Shown: positions 36,082-43,592 of the stretch, piece by piece
How the letters are laid out: each line of letters opens with the position of its first letter
How positions within the stretch are numbered: position 1 is the first letter of the stretch
Assembly: GCA_021404525.1 (NCBI GenBank)
Contig: JAAWWE010000005.1
Location: 1-64,000 of the forward strand
DNA length: 64,000 nt
Direction of reading: 5' to 3'
DNA from: Rhodobiaceae bacterium
GTDB taxonomy: Bacteria; Pseudomonadota; Alphaproteobacteria; Parvibaculales; Parvibaculaceae
Notes under the pieces: generated by a model
Seen by the model: the letters and a program-made list of their open reading frames with translations, nothing else
The model's database searches: none
What the model was told of the DNA's origin: nothing
Translations under genes and position numbers: made by a program

Positions 36082-36456
36082 CGATTGATCCTCCGATCGA
36101 GATAAAAAACTACCCCCTAAAACATGCGAAGCATGCTTCACGTGCAAACCATCTGCCACCAACGATCTGCGGCAAGAAGTGTTCATCCCTTTGGCGCAGA
36201 GTGCAAGAAGTTAGGGGAGGAAAGTGTTTAGCATTATGGACGGGTCGTCATGTGACCTGTGCTGCACTCCTGAAAGTGCCGTGGGATGAGGCAGTTTTTC
36301 GGTGCTCTGCATTTGTCGGCAGCACCTCGTGACACGATGGCAGGGGTGGTGCTGATGACCGAACCGCGAGCTGCCTGTCCTTGATTACCAAAAAGCTCTT
36401 GAAAATAATAATCATTCTTATTATTATTCTAATATAAGAGAATGAGGAGAGGTTTT
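36082..36456. other. 375-base intergenic region, potD leader and DUF2061 promoter
   Basis: No convincing gene. It contains the perfect 12-base palindrome GAAGCATGCTTC (36128-36139) about 50 bases before the potD start, and the AT-rich box at 36402-36430 before DUF2061. Nothing recognisable was seen in the roughly 250 bases between them. Confidence 0.5.
36402..36430 (+). promoter_or_regulatory. Fur/Irr-like AT-rich operator before DUF2061
   Basis: AATAATAA (36404-36411) and TTATTATT (36418-36425) form an inverted repeat with a six-base centre, in a wider tract of NATWAT-type hexamers like Fur or Mur boxes. It sits 27 bases before the start codon, where a repressor would block transcription. 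Which regulator binds is not decided. Confidence 0.5.
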
Positions 36457-36648
36457 ATGCGTGATCTGGCCAAAACGGGGACTTTTGCAGCTTTGCACTT
36501 CGGGGTGGGGTTTGGTGTGACCTATGCCTTAACGGGTTCTGTGGCAATTGCCACGGGCGTGGCCCTCATTGAGCCTGCCGTAAACACGGTGGTTTTTTTC
36601 TTTCATGAGCGGGCCTGGTCCCAGATGCCTAGTGCTGCCCTGTCGTAA
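36457..36648 (+). CDS. DUF2061 small membrane protein
   Basis: The ATG at 36457 follows GAGGAG at a good distance; an ATG at 36442 would overlap that site. The 63-residue protein fits DUF2061: two membrane helices (GTFAALHFGVGFGVTYALTG and SVAIATGVALIEPAVNTVVF) ending in FFFHERAW, the family's conserved motif. Function unknown. A Fur-like box lies directly upstream. Convergent with the Nudix gene, with two bases between the stops. Confidence 0.85.
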   Translation: MRDLAKTGTFAALHFGVGFGVTYALTGSVAIATGVALIEPAVNTVVFFFHERAWSQMPSAALS

Positions 36649-36650
36649 GG

Positions 36651-37265
36651 CTATTTCCAGGCAAATACTGGTTGTTCAAGGTGGGCGACACGAGTGGGCC
36701 TGCCGTTTATGGCGACCTCATTGAACTGATGGATGACCGCTGCGGTTGGCGCGTGGACCTGACTGTTTTGAAAGTGCAGTCGGATGACGGGCCGCTCACT
36801 CTCCGGGATTTTTATGAACTCAGCTGAACCTTGTTTTTGCAGATCAGTCAGTGGGATGTGATGCAGCGATGCGACTTCATCGGGGTTCAATACAGGGCGA
36901 ATTTCCGGCGACGCCCACATAACAATCGGCGAAATGAGATAGCCGGACCGTGTCGGGTAGTCATCGAGCCGACCAAGGATCGTGACGTCTTGCTCAGGCA
37001 CGCCTATTTCTTCATGCAGCTCACGAAGGGCTGCCTCTTCTACGCTCTCGCCGTCATCCAAACGACCGCCGGGAAGCGCCCATTGGCCCGCATGGCTGTT
37101 TAGCTTCGAGGCGCGTCGGGTGAGTAGAAATGAAGCTCTATGGCTGTCTGAGGCCACGACGATGGCGACCGCGGCGCGTTTAAGATTTTCTGCTGAATCT
37201 TCCTGACGGCTGAACGCGCTCATGTGCTGAGATAGCCGTTCTTTCAGTTCTTTATTGTGTTTCAT
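36651..37265 (-). CDS. Nudix hydrolase, CoA pyrophosphatase-like
   Basis: A 204-residue Nudix enzyme. The box is complete: G67, E73, R81-E82-L83, E85-E86, G88-V89 (GX5EX7REUXEEXGU). Just before it, LLTRRASKLNSHAGQWALPG resembles the CoA-pyrophosphatase extension (LLTxR...GxxxFPGG). Such enzymes split CoA or acyl-CoA into acyl-phosphopantetheine and 3',5'-ADP with Mg or Mn. It fits a cell with heavy acyl-CoA traffic. Transcribed alone, divergent from alanine dehydrogenase. Confidence 0.88.
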   Translation of the reverse strand: MKHNKELKERLSQHMSAFSRQEDSAENLKRAAVAIVVASDSHRASFLLTRRASKLNSHAGQWALPGGRLDDGESVEEAALRELHEEIGVPEQDVTILGRLDDYPTRSGYLISPIVMWASPEIRPVLNPDEVASLHHIPLTDLQKQGSAEFIKIPESERPVIRLHFQNSQVHAPTAAVIHQFNEVAINGRPTRVAHLEQPVFAWK

Positions 37266-37443
37266 GGATTTCCGTTTGTTTCGTCTGCGTTGTTTGATGC
37301 AATCATTTGTTTAATATTTCAAACGAAAAATCGCTGGACTGGATCTCGTGGATTGCGTCCTGGTTGGTGCAGCTTACACTTTCTTGCGAATAAGGTGAGA
37401 GGCGGGCTCGGAAGAAAACGCCCAAGCAACTGGAGAGCAGCTT

Positions 37444-38562
37444 ATGCGGATCGGGGTTCCAAAAGAGATCAAGGTGCACGAGTACCGTGTCGGGATGACA
37501 CCTGCCAGTGTCAGAGAGGCGGTCCATAACGGACATCAGGTGGTTGTTGAAACAAATGCCGGAACGGCGATTGGTCTGCCAGACGAAGCTTATGTGGCGG
37601 CAGGCGCTGAGATCGCGGCTAGCGCGCCGGAGGTATTTGCGAGCGCTGATATGATCGTGAAGGTTAAAGAGCCGCAGTTGAATGAATGCGAGATGCTGCG
37701 GGAAGGTCAGATTCTTTTCACCTATCTTCATCTTGCCCCTGACCCTGCTCAGGCAAAGGCATTGATGGAGTCCGGATGTGTTGCGATTGCCTATGAAACG
37801 GTGACGGATCGCAACGGGGGCTTGCCGCTTTTAGCGCCCATGAGCGAAGTCGCAGGCCGCATGTCCATTCAGGCAGGTGCGCATTGCCTGGAGATGGAGC
37901 AGGGCGGCCGTGGTCAGCTGCTGGGTGGTGTTCCTGGCGTGCCAGCTGCGAAGGTGGTTGTGATCGGCGGTGGCGTCGCGGGGACCAATGCGGCGCGTAT
38001 GGCGATGGGGCTTGAGGCGCATGTCACCATTATTGATATCAATCTTGATCGCCTCTATGAGCTCGATATGCAGTTTGGTCCTAAGCTCAACACGATCTTC
38101 TCCACGGTCGACGCGATCGAGGAGCATGTGTTGGGGGCCGATCTGGTTGTTGGGGCTGTGCTTGTGCCTGGAGCCGCCGCGCCGAAGCTCGTATCGCGCG
38201 ACATGATTTCGAATATGAAACGCGGTGCCGTGTTGGTTGATATCTCAATTGATCAGGGCGGGTGCTTTGCGACTTCACGACCGACGACACATGCGGAACC
38301 GACCTATGTTGTCGACGATGTGGTTCACTATTGCGTTGCGAATATGCCAGGCGCTGTTGCACGCACCTCCACTTTTGCTCTTAACAATGCGACGCTCCCC
38401 TTCATGCTTGCTTTGGCGAATAAGGGGTACCGTCAGGCCTTGAGCGAAGATCCTCACCTGATGGCGGGCCTTAACGTCCATCACGGCGCGGTGACGTATG
38501 CTGCTGTTGCGTCAGCGTTGGGAGAGCCTTTTCATGACGCCGCTAGCGTGATTGCCGCTTAG
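37444..38562 (+). CDS. ald: Alanine dehydrogenase
   Basis: A 372-residue enzyme matching alanine dehydrogenase from end to end: MRIGVPKEIKVHEYRVGMTP at the start with the substrate-binding Arg, VKVKEPQ with the catalytic Lys near 75, FTYLHLAPDP with the catalytic His near 96, VVVIGGGVAGTNAARMAMGL for NAD binding near 177, and the LVDISIDQGGCFATSRPTTH segment. It interconverts alanine and pyruvate plus ammonia with NAD. GGAGAG precedes the ATG. No Lrp-type regulator gene lies beside it. Confidence 0.96.
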   Translation: MRIGVPKEIKVHEYRVGMTPASVREAVHNGHQVVVETNAGTAIGLPDEAYVAAGAEIAASAPEVFASADMIVKVKEPQLNECEMLREGQILFTYLHLAPDPAQAKALMESGCVAIAYETVTDRNGGLPLLAPMSEVAGRMSIQAGAHCLEMEQGGRGQLLGGVPGVPAAKVVVIGGGVAGTNAARMAMGLEAHVTIIDINLDRLYELDMQFGPKLNTIFSTVDAIEEHVLGADLVVGAVLVPGAAAPKLVSRDMISNMKRGAVLVDISIDQGGCFATSRPTTHAEPTYVVDDVVHYCVANMPGAVARTSTFALNNATLPFMLALANKGYRQALSEDPHLMAGLNVHHGAVTYAAVASALGEPFHDAASVIAA

Positions 38563-38711
38563 CCCACACTTTCTCTACGCGCCATTCGGAAATTGGAACA
38601 GCCTGGTGCAGGAATGCGCCGGGCTTTGCTGTTGAAGCTTCACTTCTTTTCCCCATCTCTCACCTGCTTGTTGTTGGAAGTGAATTGGGATTGAGCTGTG
38701 TGGAGGCGATG

Positions 38712-39416
38712 ATGGCATTGAATGCACGTTTGTTGGGTCTTCTTGGCCTTGCTCTTTCGGTTCTGATCGCTGGCGTGTCCGTGGTTATTAGTCGTGATCC
38801 CGTCACCTCGTCAGCTATCCGACCTGTGCCTTTCTTCGCAGCGCCGGTCGCTGAAGGTGGCTTGCTGTTTTCTGCCTTAGTGGAAGGCGGCGTGCTGGCA
38901 GATCGCTCTGCGGACGCGCGTTTGGTTATTGATGAGATGATTACGCCGGTGGTCGCAGGGCGGATCCTTGCCATGTCTGATGCTGAGCTAGCGTTTGTCG
39001 AACTCGACAGCGTCGGCGGTGATGTCCAGGCGTCTATCGATATCGCACGCCGGCTCCGGGCGGCAGGGTCTCATACGCATGTTGCGTCAGGGGGCAAATG
39101 TTTCAGCGCCTGTACCGTCATCTATCAGGGCGGTGTCGAGCGGACTGCGGGGGAGGACGCGCTGTTTCTGCTGCACTACGCGGTGCAGGTTTCTGATGAC
39201 CCCAATCGCGCGCGCGTGGGGAGTGTGTGGGGCACCGTGATGTTAATCGAAGCTATGATTGATCTTGGAACAGATATGTCCATCTACGATCAGATGCCCG
39301 GATATGGCGACTGGCTTCTCTCTAGCGAGCAGGCAATAGATCTTGGCCTGGTACAACGCGTTGTTTCTAGCAGCGTTGGTGCGGATGAGGCGGTCTCCCA
39401 GAAGGCGGGTGCGTGA
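38712..39416 (+). CDS. ClpP/SppA-fold membrane-anchored protein (COG3904-like)
   Basis: Start at the ATG at 38712 (GGAGG five bases upstream; 38709 is also possible). The 234-residue protein has an N-terminal hydrophobic anchor (LLGLLGLALSVLIAGVSVVI). The core resembles periplasmic ClpP-like proteins: LDSVGGDVQASIDIARRLRA (the GG oxyanion loop), GGKCFSACTVIYQGG with the nucleophile candidate Ser132, and LFLLHYAVQ with the His candidate. This suggests a serine peptidase facing the periplasm. Substrate unknown. Convergent with the HxlR gene. Confidence 0.78.
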   Translation: MALNARLLGLLGLALSVLIAGVSVVISRDPVTSSAIRPVPFFAAPVAEGGLLFSALVEGGVLADRSADARLVIDEMITPVVAGRILAMSDAELAFVELDSVGGDVQASIDIARRLRAAGSHTHVASGGKCFSACTVIYQGGVERTAGEDALFLLHYAVQVSDDPNRARVGSVWGTVMLIEAMIDLGTDMSIYDQMPGYGDWLLSSEQAIDLGLVQRVVSSSVGADEAVSQKAGA

Positions 39417-39460
39417 TGAGCCCTCTTACGCCCTTTCAGGAACGTGAAGTCCCTTCTTTG

Positions 39461-40051
39461 TCAGGTCTTCTTGGTCTTGTCAGTGGACCTATGGGCTTCG
39501 GCCGCCGCAATTCGCCACTCCGCTTTGTCGTTCGCCCATTCAGTCAGGATGCCGGTGGTTTCGGAATAGGGCGTTTCTTCGCCAGTCTTCTCATCAATGA
39601 GGCGCATGACAACCGGATTGCCGGTGCGGTCGCTGACATATTGCACGGGCGTGCGGCCGCTTGGCTCCATACGCCAGGTTTTGCCCCATTCCGCCATTGC
39701 GAAGATGACCTGCTTAAAGGCCTCCCCGGCCTCCGTGGGCTGGTATTCATGGCGTGGAGGGTTGGATTGATACGCGCTGCGGGTCACCAGGCCTTCCGCC
39801 GACAGTTTGTTCAGTCGGTCCGTCAGGATGTTGGTGGCGATACCCAAAGATTTCACCAGCTCGTCGAAACGTCTCAGGCCCAGCAGCAGATCGCGCAGGA
39901 CCAGAATGCTCCAGCGATCACCAAGCACGGAGACCGTCGCCGCAATTGGGCACGTCGTGCTCTCGTCGCATTTCGACTTGGCGCGCGCTTTGTCAGCACC
40001 CGCTTTTTTGCCACCGCGGTCACGCGCTGGCTCCCCTTTAGGTTCCCTCAT
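39461..40051 (-). CDS. HxlR family transcriptional regulator
   Basis: A 196-residue regulator with a Lys/Arg-rich N-terminal tail of about 27 residues, then a typical HxlR winged helix: CPIAATVSVLGDRWSILVLR (the Cys and the DRW segment are family landmarks), RRFDELVKSLGIATNILTDR for the recognition helix, and NPPRHEYQPTEAGEAF for the wing. The C-terminal part of about 70 residues (MEPSGRTPVQYVSDRTGNPV) is an extra domain found in a subset. It is divergent from DUF1329 with an operator-like inverted repeat between, so it probably represses that gene and itself. A plus-strand open frame over the same bases is a shadow. Confidence 0.88.
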   Translation of the reverse strand: MREPKGEPARDRGGKKAGADKARAKSKCDESTTCPIAATVSVLGDRWSILVLRDLLLGLRRFDELVKSLGIATNILTDRLNKLSAEGLVTRSAYQSNPPRHEYQPTEAGEAFKQVIFAMAEWGKTWRMEPSGRTPVQYVSDRTGNPVVMRLIDEKTGEETPYSETTGILTEWANDKAEWRIAAAEAHRSTDKTKKT

Positions 40052-40123
40052 GGGGGGAGTTTAGCAACTTTCGTTCAGCAAGTGGATAGGGCTGGCGGTT
40101 TCATGCGATGGAACCTTGCGAAA

Positions 40124-40150
40124 TAGTAACTTGCAAAATACAAGTAACTA
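40124..40150. promoter_or_regulatory. Putative HxlR operator between hxlR-type gene and DUF1329
   Basis: TAGTAACTTG (40124-40133) and CAAGTAACTA (40141-40150) are inverted copies with one mismatch around a seven-base centre. ACTTG-N7-CAAGT is the inner core. It sits 72 bases from the HxlR start and 52 from the DUF1329 start, where one dimer could control both promoters. Confidence 0.7.
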
Positions 40151-40202
40151 AAAGAAGGTGGCTCACCTTGTGAGGAAATCGGGCGCAGCCCAGGAGTTTG
40201 AA

Positions 40203-41588
40203 ATGAGAACAGGATTATTAAGAGGAACGCAGGCCGTGATGGCTGGCGGGGCGCTCGCTGCGATGGTGAGCGTGTCTGCTCTGGCGGCGGTGCCAGAAGC
40301 CGTCGCCAATCGCCTTGGTCAGGATCTGACGCCAACAGGTGCTGAGAAGGCTGGCAATGGGGACGGGTCTATTCCGGCCTGGACCGGTGGGCTGACTGCT
40401 CCGCCTGCGGGGCTTGGCTACAAGGCAGGAGAGCACTATCTCGATCCATTCGCCGGAGATCAGGTGCAGTTCACGATTGATGGAACAAATTACGGGCAAT
40501 ATGAGGCAAATCTGACGCCTGGCCAGGTCGCGATGCTACAGACCTACCCGAGCTACAAGATGAACGTCTACCAGACCCGCCGGACCTGTGCGAACCCGGA
40601 CAGCGCTTATGCGCAAGCACGGCAGAATGCTGTTACGGGTCGCCTCGCTGGTGATGGAAACGGCGTCGTTGACGCCGTGCGTACCACGCCTTTCCCTATC
40701 CCAAACAGCGCGCTTGAAATCGTTTGGAACCACACACTTACCTACCGCGCTTTCAAGATTGCTGCGCAGACTGTGAACGCGGCGCCGACGCGGGATGGCT
40801 CGTTCACGCCACTTGTCGTGCAAACCGATACGATCATCAATTATTCCAACCCGGTGGTTACGAAGACCGAAGAGCTCGACAATGTGTCGGTCTACATCAT
40901 CTTCAACACGATCGCGCCTGCTCGCAGTGCCGGCAGTGTTTTATTGGTGCATGAAACATTGAACCAGGCGATAGGTGCCCGCCGAGCCTGGCAGTACAGC
41001 CCTGGCACACGCCGTGTTCGTCGCGCGCCGAATATTGCCTACGATAATCCCGGTACGAACTCGGATGGTCTGTCGACGTCAGACAGCTTCGATATGTATA
41101 ACGGCGCACCCGACCGCTATGACTGGACTGTCCTTGGCAAGCGGGAAGTCTTTATTTCTGCGAACAATTACAAAGTTCAGCAGACCGGGGTGAAGTACAC
41201 CGACATCGTCCAACCGGGACATCCCGATCAGGACCTGGTGCGCTATGAGCGTCGCCGTGTTTGGGAAATCCAAGCTGATCTGAAATCGCAAACGCGTCAC
41301 GTTTATTCCCGTCGGCAGATGGCACTCGATGAAGATGGTTGGGCCATTGCCGCGACGACCCTCTATGACGGACGTGGGGAGTTATGGCGGGTTCAAGAAC
41401 GCTGGGCGTCCGTCGCTTACGACCATCCGTTGTGCAACGGAGCTGGTGATGTCGTCTATGACCTGAATGCAGGACGTTACCTTGCTGGTGGTCTTCGGAG
41501 CGAAGAGGGTCCGATCAATTATGACGCGTCTGAGCTCAGTCTTGAGCGGTATACGCCCGCCACTATTCGTCAATTGGGTGTTCGGTAG
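40203..41588 (+). CDS. DUF1329 family exported protein
   Basis: Start at ATG 40203 with AGGAG upstream. The 461-residue protein has a signal peptide (TQAVMAGGALAAMVSVSALA, cleavage near residue 27) and matches DUF1329: AGNGDGSIPAWTGGLTAPPA near residue 50, MLQTYPSYKMNVYQTRRTCA near 105, then PFPIPNSALEIVWNHTLTYR near 160, and VWEIQADLKSQTRHVYSRRQ near 360. DUF1329 proteins are LolA/LolB-like outer-membrane-linked proteins that usually accompany a DUF1302 partner and occur near fatty acid or steroid uptake genes. No DUF1302 gene is seen here. Control by the divergent HxlR regulator is likely. Confidence 0.9.
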   Translation: MRTGLLRGTQAVMAGGALAAMVSVSALAAVPEAVANRLGQDLTPTGAEKAGNGDGSIPAWTGGLTAPPAGLGYKAGEHYLDPFAGDQVQFTIDGTNYGQYEANLTPGQVAMLQTYPSYKMNVYQTRRTCANPDSAYAQARQNAVTGRLAGDGNGVVDAVRTTPFPIPNSALEIVWNHTLTYRAFKIAAQTVNAAPTRDGSFTPLVVQTDTIINYSNPVVTKTEELDNVSVYIIFNTIAPARSAGSVLLVHETLNQAIGARRAWQYSPGTRRVRRAPNIAYDNPGTNSDGLSTSDSFDMYNGAPDRYDWTVLGKREVFISANNYKVQQTGVKYTDIVQPGHPDQDLVRYERRRVWEIQADLKSQTRHVYSRRQMALDEDGWAIAATTLYDGRGELWRVQERWASVAYDHPLCNGAGDVVYDLNAGRYLAGGLRSEEGPINYDASELSLERYTPATIRQLGVR

Positions 41589-41621
41589 GTTCCCTCTCTC
41601 AAGTATCGAGCATTCCCCTTG

Positions 41622-41657
41622 GGGCCGCGCATTTTCCAAGTGTGCGGCCCTTTTTTT
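41622..41657 (+). terminator. Intrinsic terminator of the DUF1329 gene
   Basis: GGGCCGCGCA (41622-41631) pairs with TGTGCGGCCC (41641-41650) with one G-T pair, followed by seven T. Confidence 0.88.
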
Positions 41658-41766
41658 CATGCCCTGGGGGCTGATTCTGTTAAGGATTTGGTGGGAATTT
41701 GACTCTAACTTTGTGTGTAGTTTGAAGGTTTTCGCCCCATCTGGGTAATGAGATTGGAATGCAGCC

Positions 41767-42027
41767 ATGTTTGCACGCGCATTGATTGTTGGTTTGTCTC
41801 TGGGTTTCGGCACACAAGTTGCCGTCGCTGCGGAAGATGGCATGCTGCGCGACTATGATCGCGAAAGTCTCAACTTTCTGTTCGAGCAGGCGCAAAGCTC
41901 AGGGCCTTTGTCGGGAATGTCCGAAGATGACATGCTCATCACCGGGTCTATCGGCAGTTCCGACAAGAAAGAAAGTCGTCCCCAGGGAACCAGCGAGCGC
42001 GTTCCACAGGCACGTCCAGCCCGATAA
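41767..42027 (+). CDS. Small exported protein, unknown function
   Basis: An 86-residue protein with a signal peptide (MFARALIVGLSLGFGTQVAV, then AAED) and an acidic, Ser/Pro-rich mature part of about 64 residues without cysteines. The phrase DDMLITGSIGSSDKK is low in complexity and the C terminus is basic. No family recognised. It lies between the DUF1329 terminator and the convergent serine hydrolase gene. Coding status rests on the good signal peptide and length; it is less sure than its neighbours. Confidence 0.5.
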   Translation: MFARALIVGLSLGFGTQVAVAAEDGMLRDYDRESLNFLFEQAQSSGPLSGMSEDDMLITGSIGSSDKKESRPQGTSERVPQARPAR

Positions 42028-42039
42028 CCGCTACTTCCG

Positions 42040-43152
42040 CTATTTAGCCGCGTTGACGATGTCCGTGATGGCTTGAACCACAGGACCTGGGTCCTCGTAT
42101 GTGAGGCCCAGATAGACAACCACCATGTCCAGAGATGGAATGATGACGACAACCTGTGCGCCAAAGCCTCGGGCCATGAATGTGTCTGTCGGGATTTCGT
42201 CAGTAATGACTGCGCGTCCTGTCTCAGGGTCGATGGCGTTCAACCAGAAGTGCGCGCCATATTGCCCCTTAGAGTTGGGGGTAGGCAGTCTGGCGTGATC
42301 TGCCCAGTGTTCGGGCAGAATGCGTTTGCCATCCCAAATGCCATCACGCAAATAGAGAAGTCCAAAACGTGCCCAGTCGCGGGCGGTCATATGCAGGTAG
42401 GATGATCCGATAAAGGTGTTGGCCTCATCGAACTCAGGGACTGCTGATCTGATGCCGATGCGACTGAAGAGGCTTTCCTCCATAAAGGCGCGATATTCTT
42501 CAGCACTATCGGCCCCTATCGTATCTCGAACGACGCCAGAGAGCACATTTGAGGTGCCACTCGAATATTGCCAGAGAGTGCCGGGATCGGCTTGCAGCAG
42601 CCCCCCCGCCGCATATTCAGCCGTGTCCAGCCGCCCTTTGCCAAACAGCATCTGCAAAACATTGGATGTTTCAGGGGCTGTATAGTCCTCAGAGAAAGTG
42701 AGCCCGCTTTCCATTCTCAACAGGTTCTCGACAGTGATTGCCTTCCGCGGGTCATTGACCTTCCTGTTCCAGCGCGCAACGCGTGCCGGTTTGTAAATGT
42801 CAATCTGCCCATCTTTGATAAGGATACCGATCAGCGCATGAACGACGCTCTTTGCCATGGACCAGGATTGCAGCCGGGTGCTGGCGTCAAATCCCTCCGC
42901 GTAGCGTTCGCCGATCAATTGGCCGTCTTTGATGACCAGGATGGCGCGCGTGTTCTGAGGTGTGCCCGACTCGGCCCCGGCGATAGTTCGGTCAAGAGTT
43001 CTCGCCAGCGCAGCAGGTGTGGGGGCAGTGGACCAGCTTTTTGTCGGCCAGGCAACTTCAGGAGGCTGGCCGGGGAGCGGGAACAGCGGCTCATCGGCGT
43101 GAACAGGCGCTATGAGAGCTGCTGCAAAAAGGATGGATGCAAAAAGGCGCAT
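42040..43152 (-). CDS. Serine hydrolase, class C beta-lactamase-related
   Basis: A 370-residue exported protein with signal peptide MRLFASILFAAALIAPVHAD. The SxxK nucleophile motif is SMAK in RLQSWSMAKSVVHALIG near residue 98, and the Tyr motif is in LWQYSSGTSNVLSG near 195. The pattern suits penicillin-binding-protein-like esterases and 6-aminohexanoate-dimer hydrolases, not true beta-lactamases. It acts in the periplasm on an unknown ester or amide. Transcribed alone, divergent from a 100-residue protein that looks like a separate domain of the same superfamily. Confidence 0.88.
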   Translation of the reverse strand: MRLFASILFAAALIAPVHADEPLFPLPGQPPEVAWPTKSWSTAPTPAALARTLDRTIAGAESGTPQNTRAILVIKDGQLIGERYAEGFDASTRLQSWSMAKSVVHALIGILIKDGQIDIYKPARVARWNRKVNDPRKAITVENLLRMESGLTFSEDYTAPETSNVLQMLFGKGRLDTAEYAAGGLLQADPGTLWQYSSGTSNVLSGVVRDTIGADSAEEYRAFMEESLFSRIGIRSAVPEFDEANTFIGSSYLHMTARDWARFGLLYLRDGIWDGKRILPEHWADHARLPTPNSKGQYGAHFWLNAIDPETGRAVITDEIPTDTFMARGFGAQVVVIIPSLDMVVVYLGLTYEDPGPVVQAITDIVNAAK

Positions 43153-43281
43153 AAAGGTCCAAAATCAAAATAGACTTGTTTTTCGTGTTGGTACTCTAGA
43201 GCAAGCTGGACCGTCAGGTCATCCTTGCTTATGCAGTCTTCGACATTCTTAAACCCTTATTGAACTCTTGGCGGCGCGCTT

Positions 43282-43584
43282 GTGAACCTTAGATTTCTAC
43301 TTATAGGCATGGTCATCGCTGTGGGCATGGGGGTCGGCATGATCCAAGGCGAGAAAAAACTCGATGCGCTGATTGTCGTGGCAAACGCGGTGGCGAAGAC
43401 CAATTGTTCCTGTGTCTTTGTCGCGGGGCGGGAACTTGCTGAGTGCATCAAAGAAGCGCCGCCAGGGTTTGATTTGGCAACGCCCTGGGTCGATGAAGAA
43501 ACTCCAGGGGTTTCAAGTTCCATCTACTGGGTTGTCAGGGGAAAAGCGCGGTACAGCGAAGGCATTGGCTGCCGCCTGGAGTAG
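43282..43584 (+). CDS. Small membrane-anchored protein resembling a serine hydrolase N-terminal domain
   Basis: A 100-residue protein from GTG 43282, with an N-terminal helix (FLLIGMVIAVGMGVGMIQGE) and a small extracytoplasmic part containing CSCVFVAGRELAEC and ending SEGIGCRLE. From memory, a similar stretch (Cys, V-F-V-x-G-R, and a terminal G-x-G-C-x-L) forms the N-terminal region of some alphaproteobacterial 6-aminohexanoate-hydrolase-like proteins. Here it stands alone; the divergent serine hydrolase lacks it. The stop is nine bases before the next start, so it is co-transcribed with the DUF4010 gene. Confidence 0.6.
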   Translation: MNLRFLLIGMVIAVGMGVGMIQGEKKLDALIVVANAVAKTNCSCVFVAGRELAECIKEAPPGFDLATPWVDEETPGVSSSIYWVVRGKARYSEGIGCRLE

Positions 43585-43592
43585 AAATTTAG

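Noticed and set aside
39413..40126. Plus-strand open frame of 237 residues opposite the HxlR gene
   Set aside because: The minus-strand frame is a clear HxlR protein with its own operator; the plus-strand product shows no domain.
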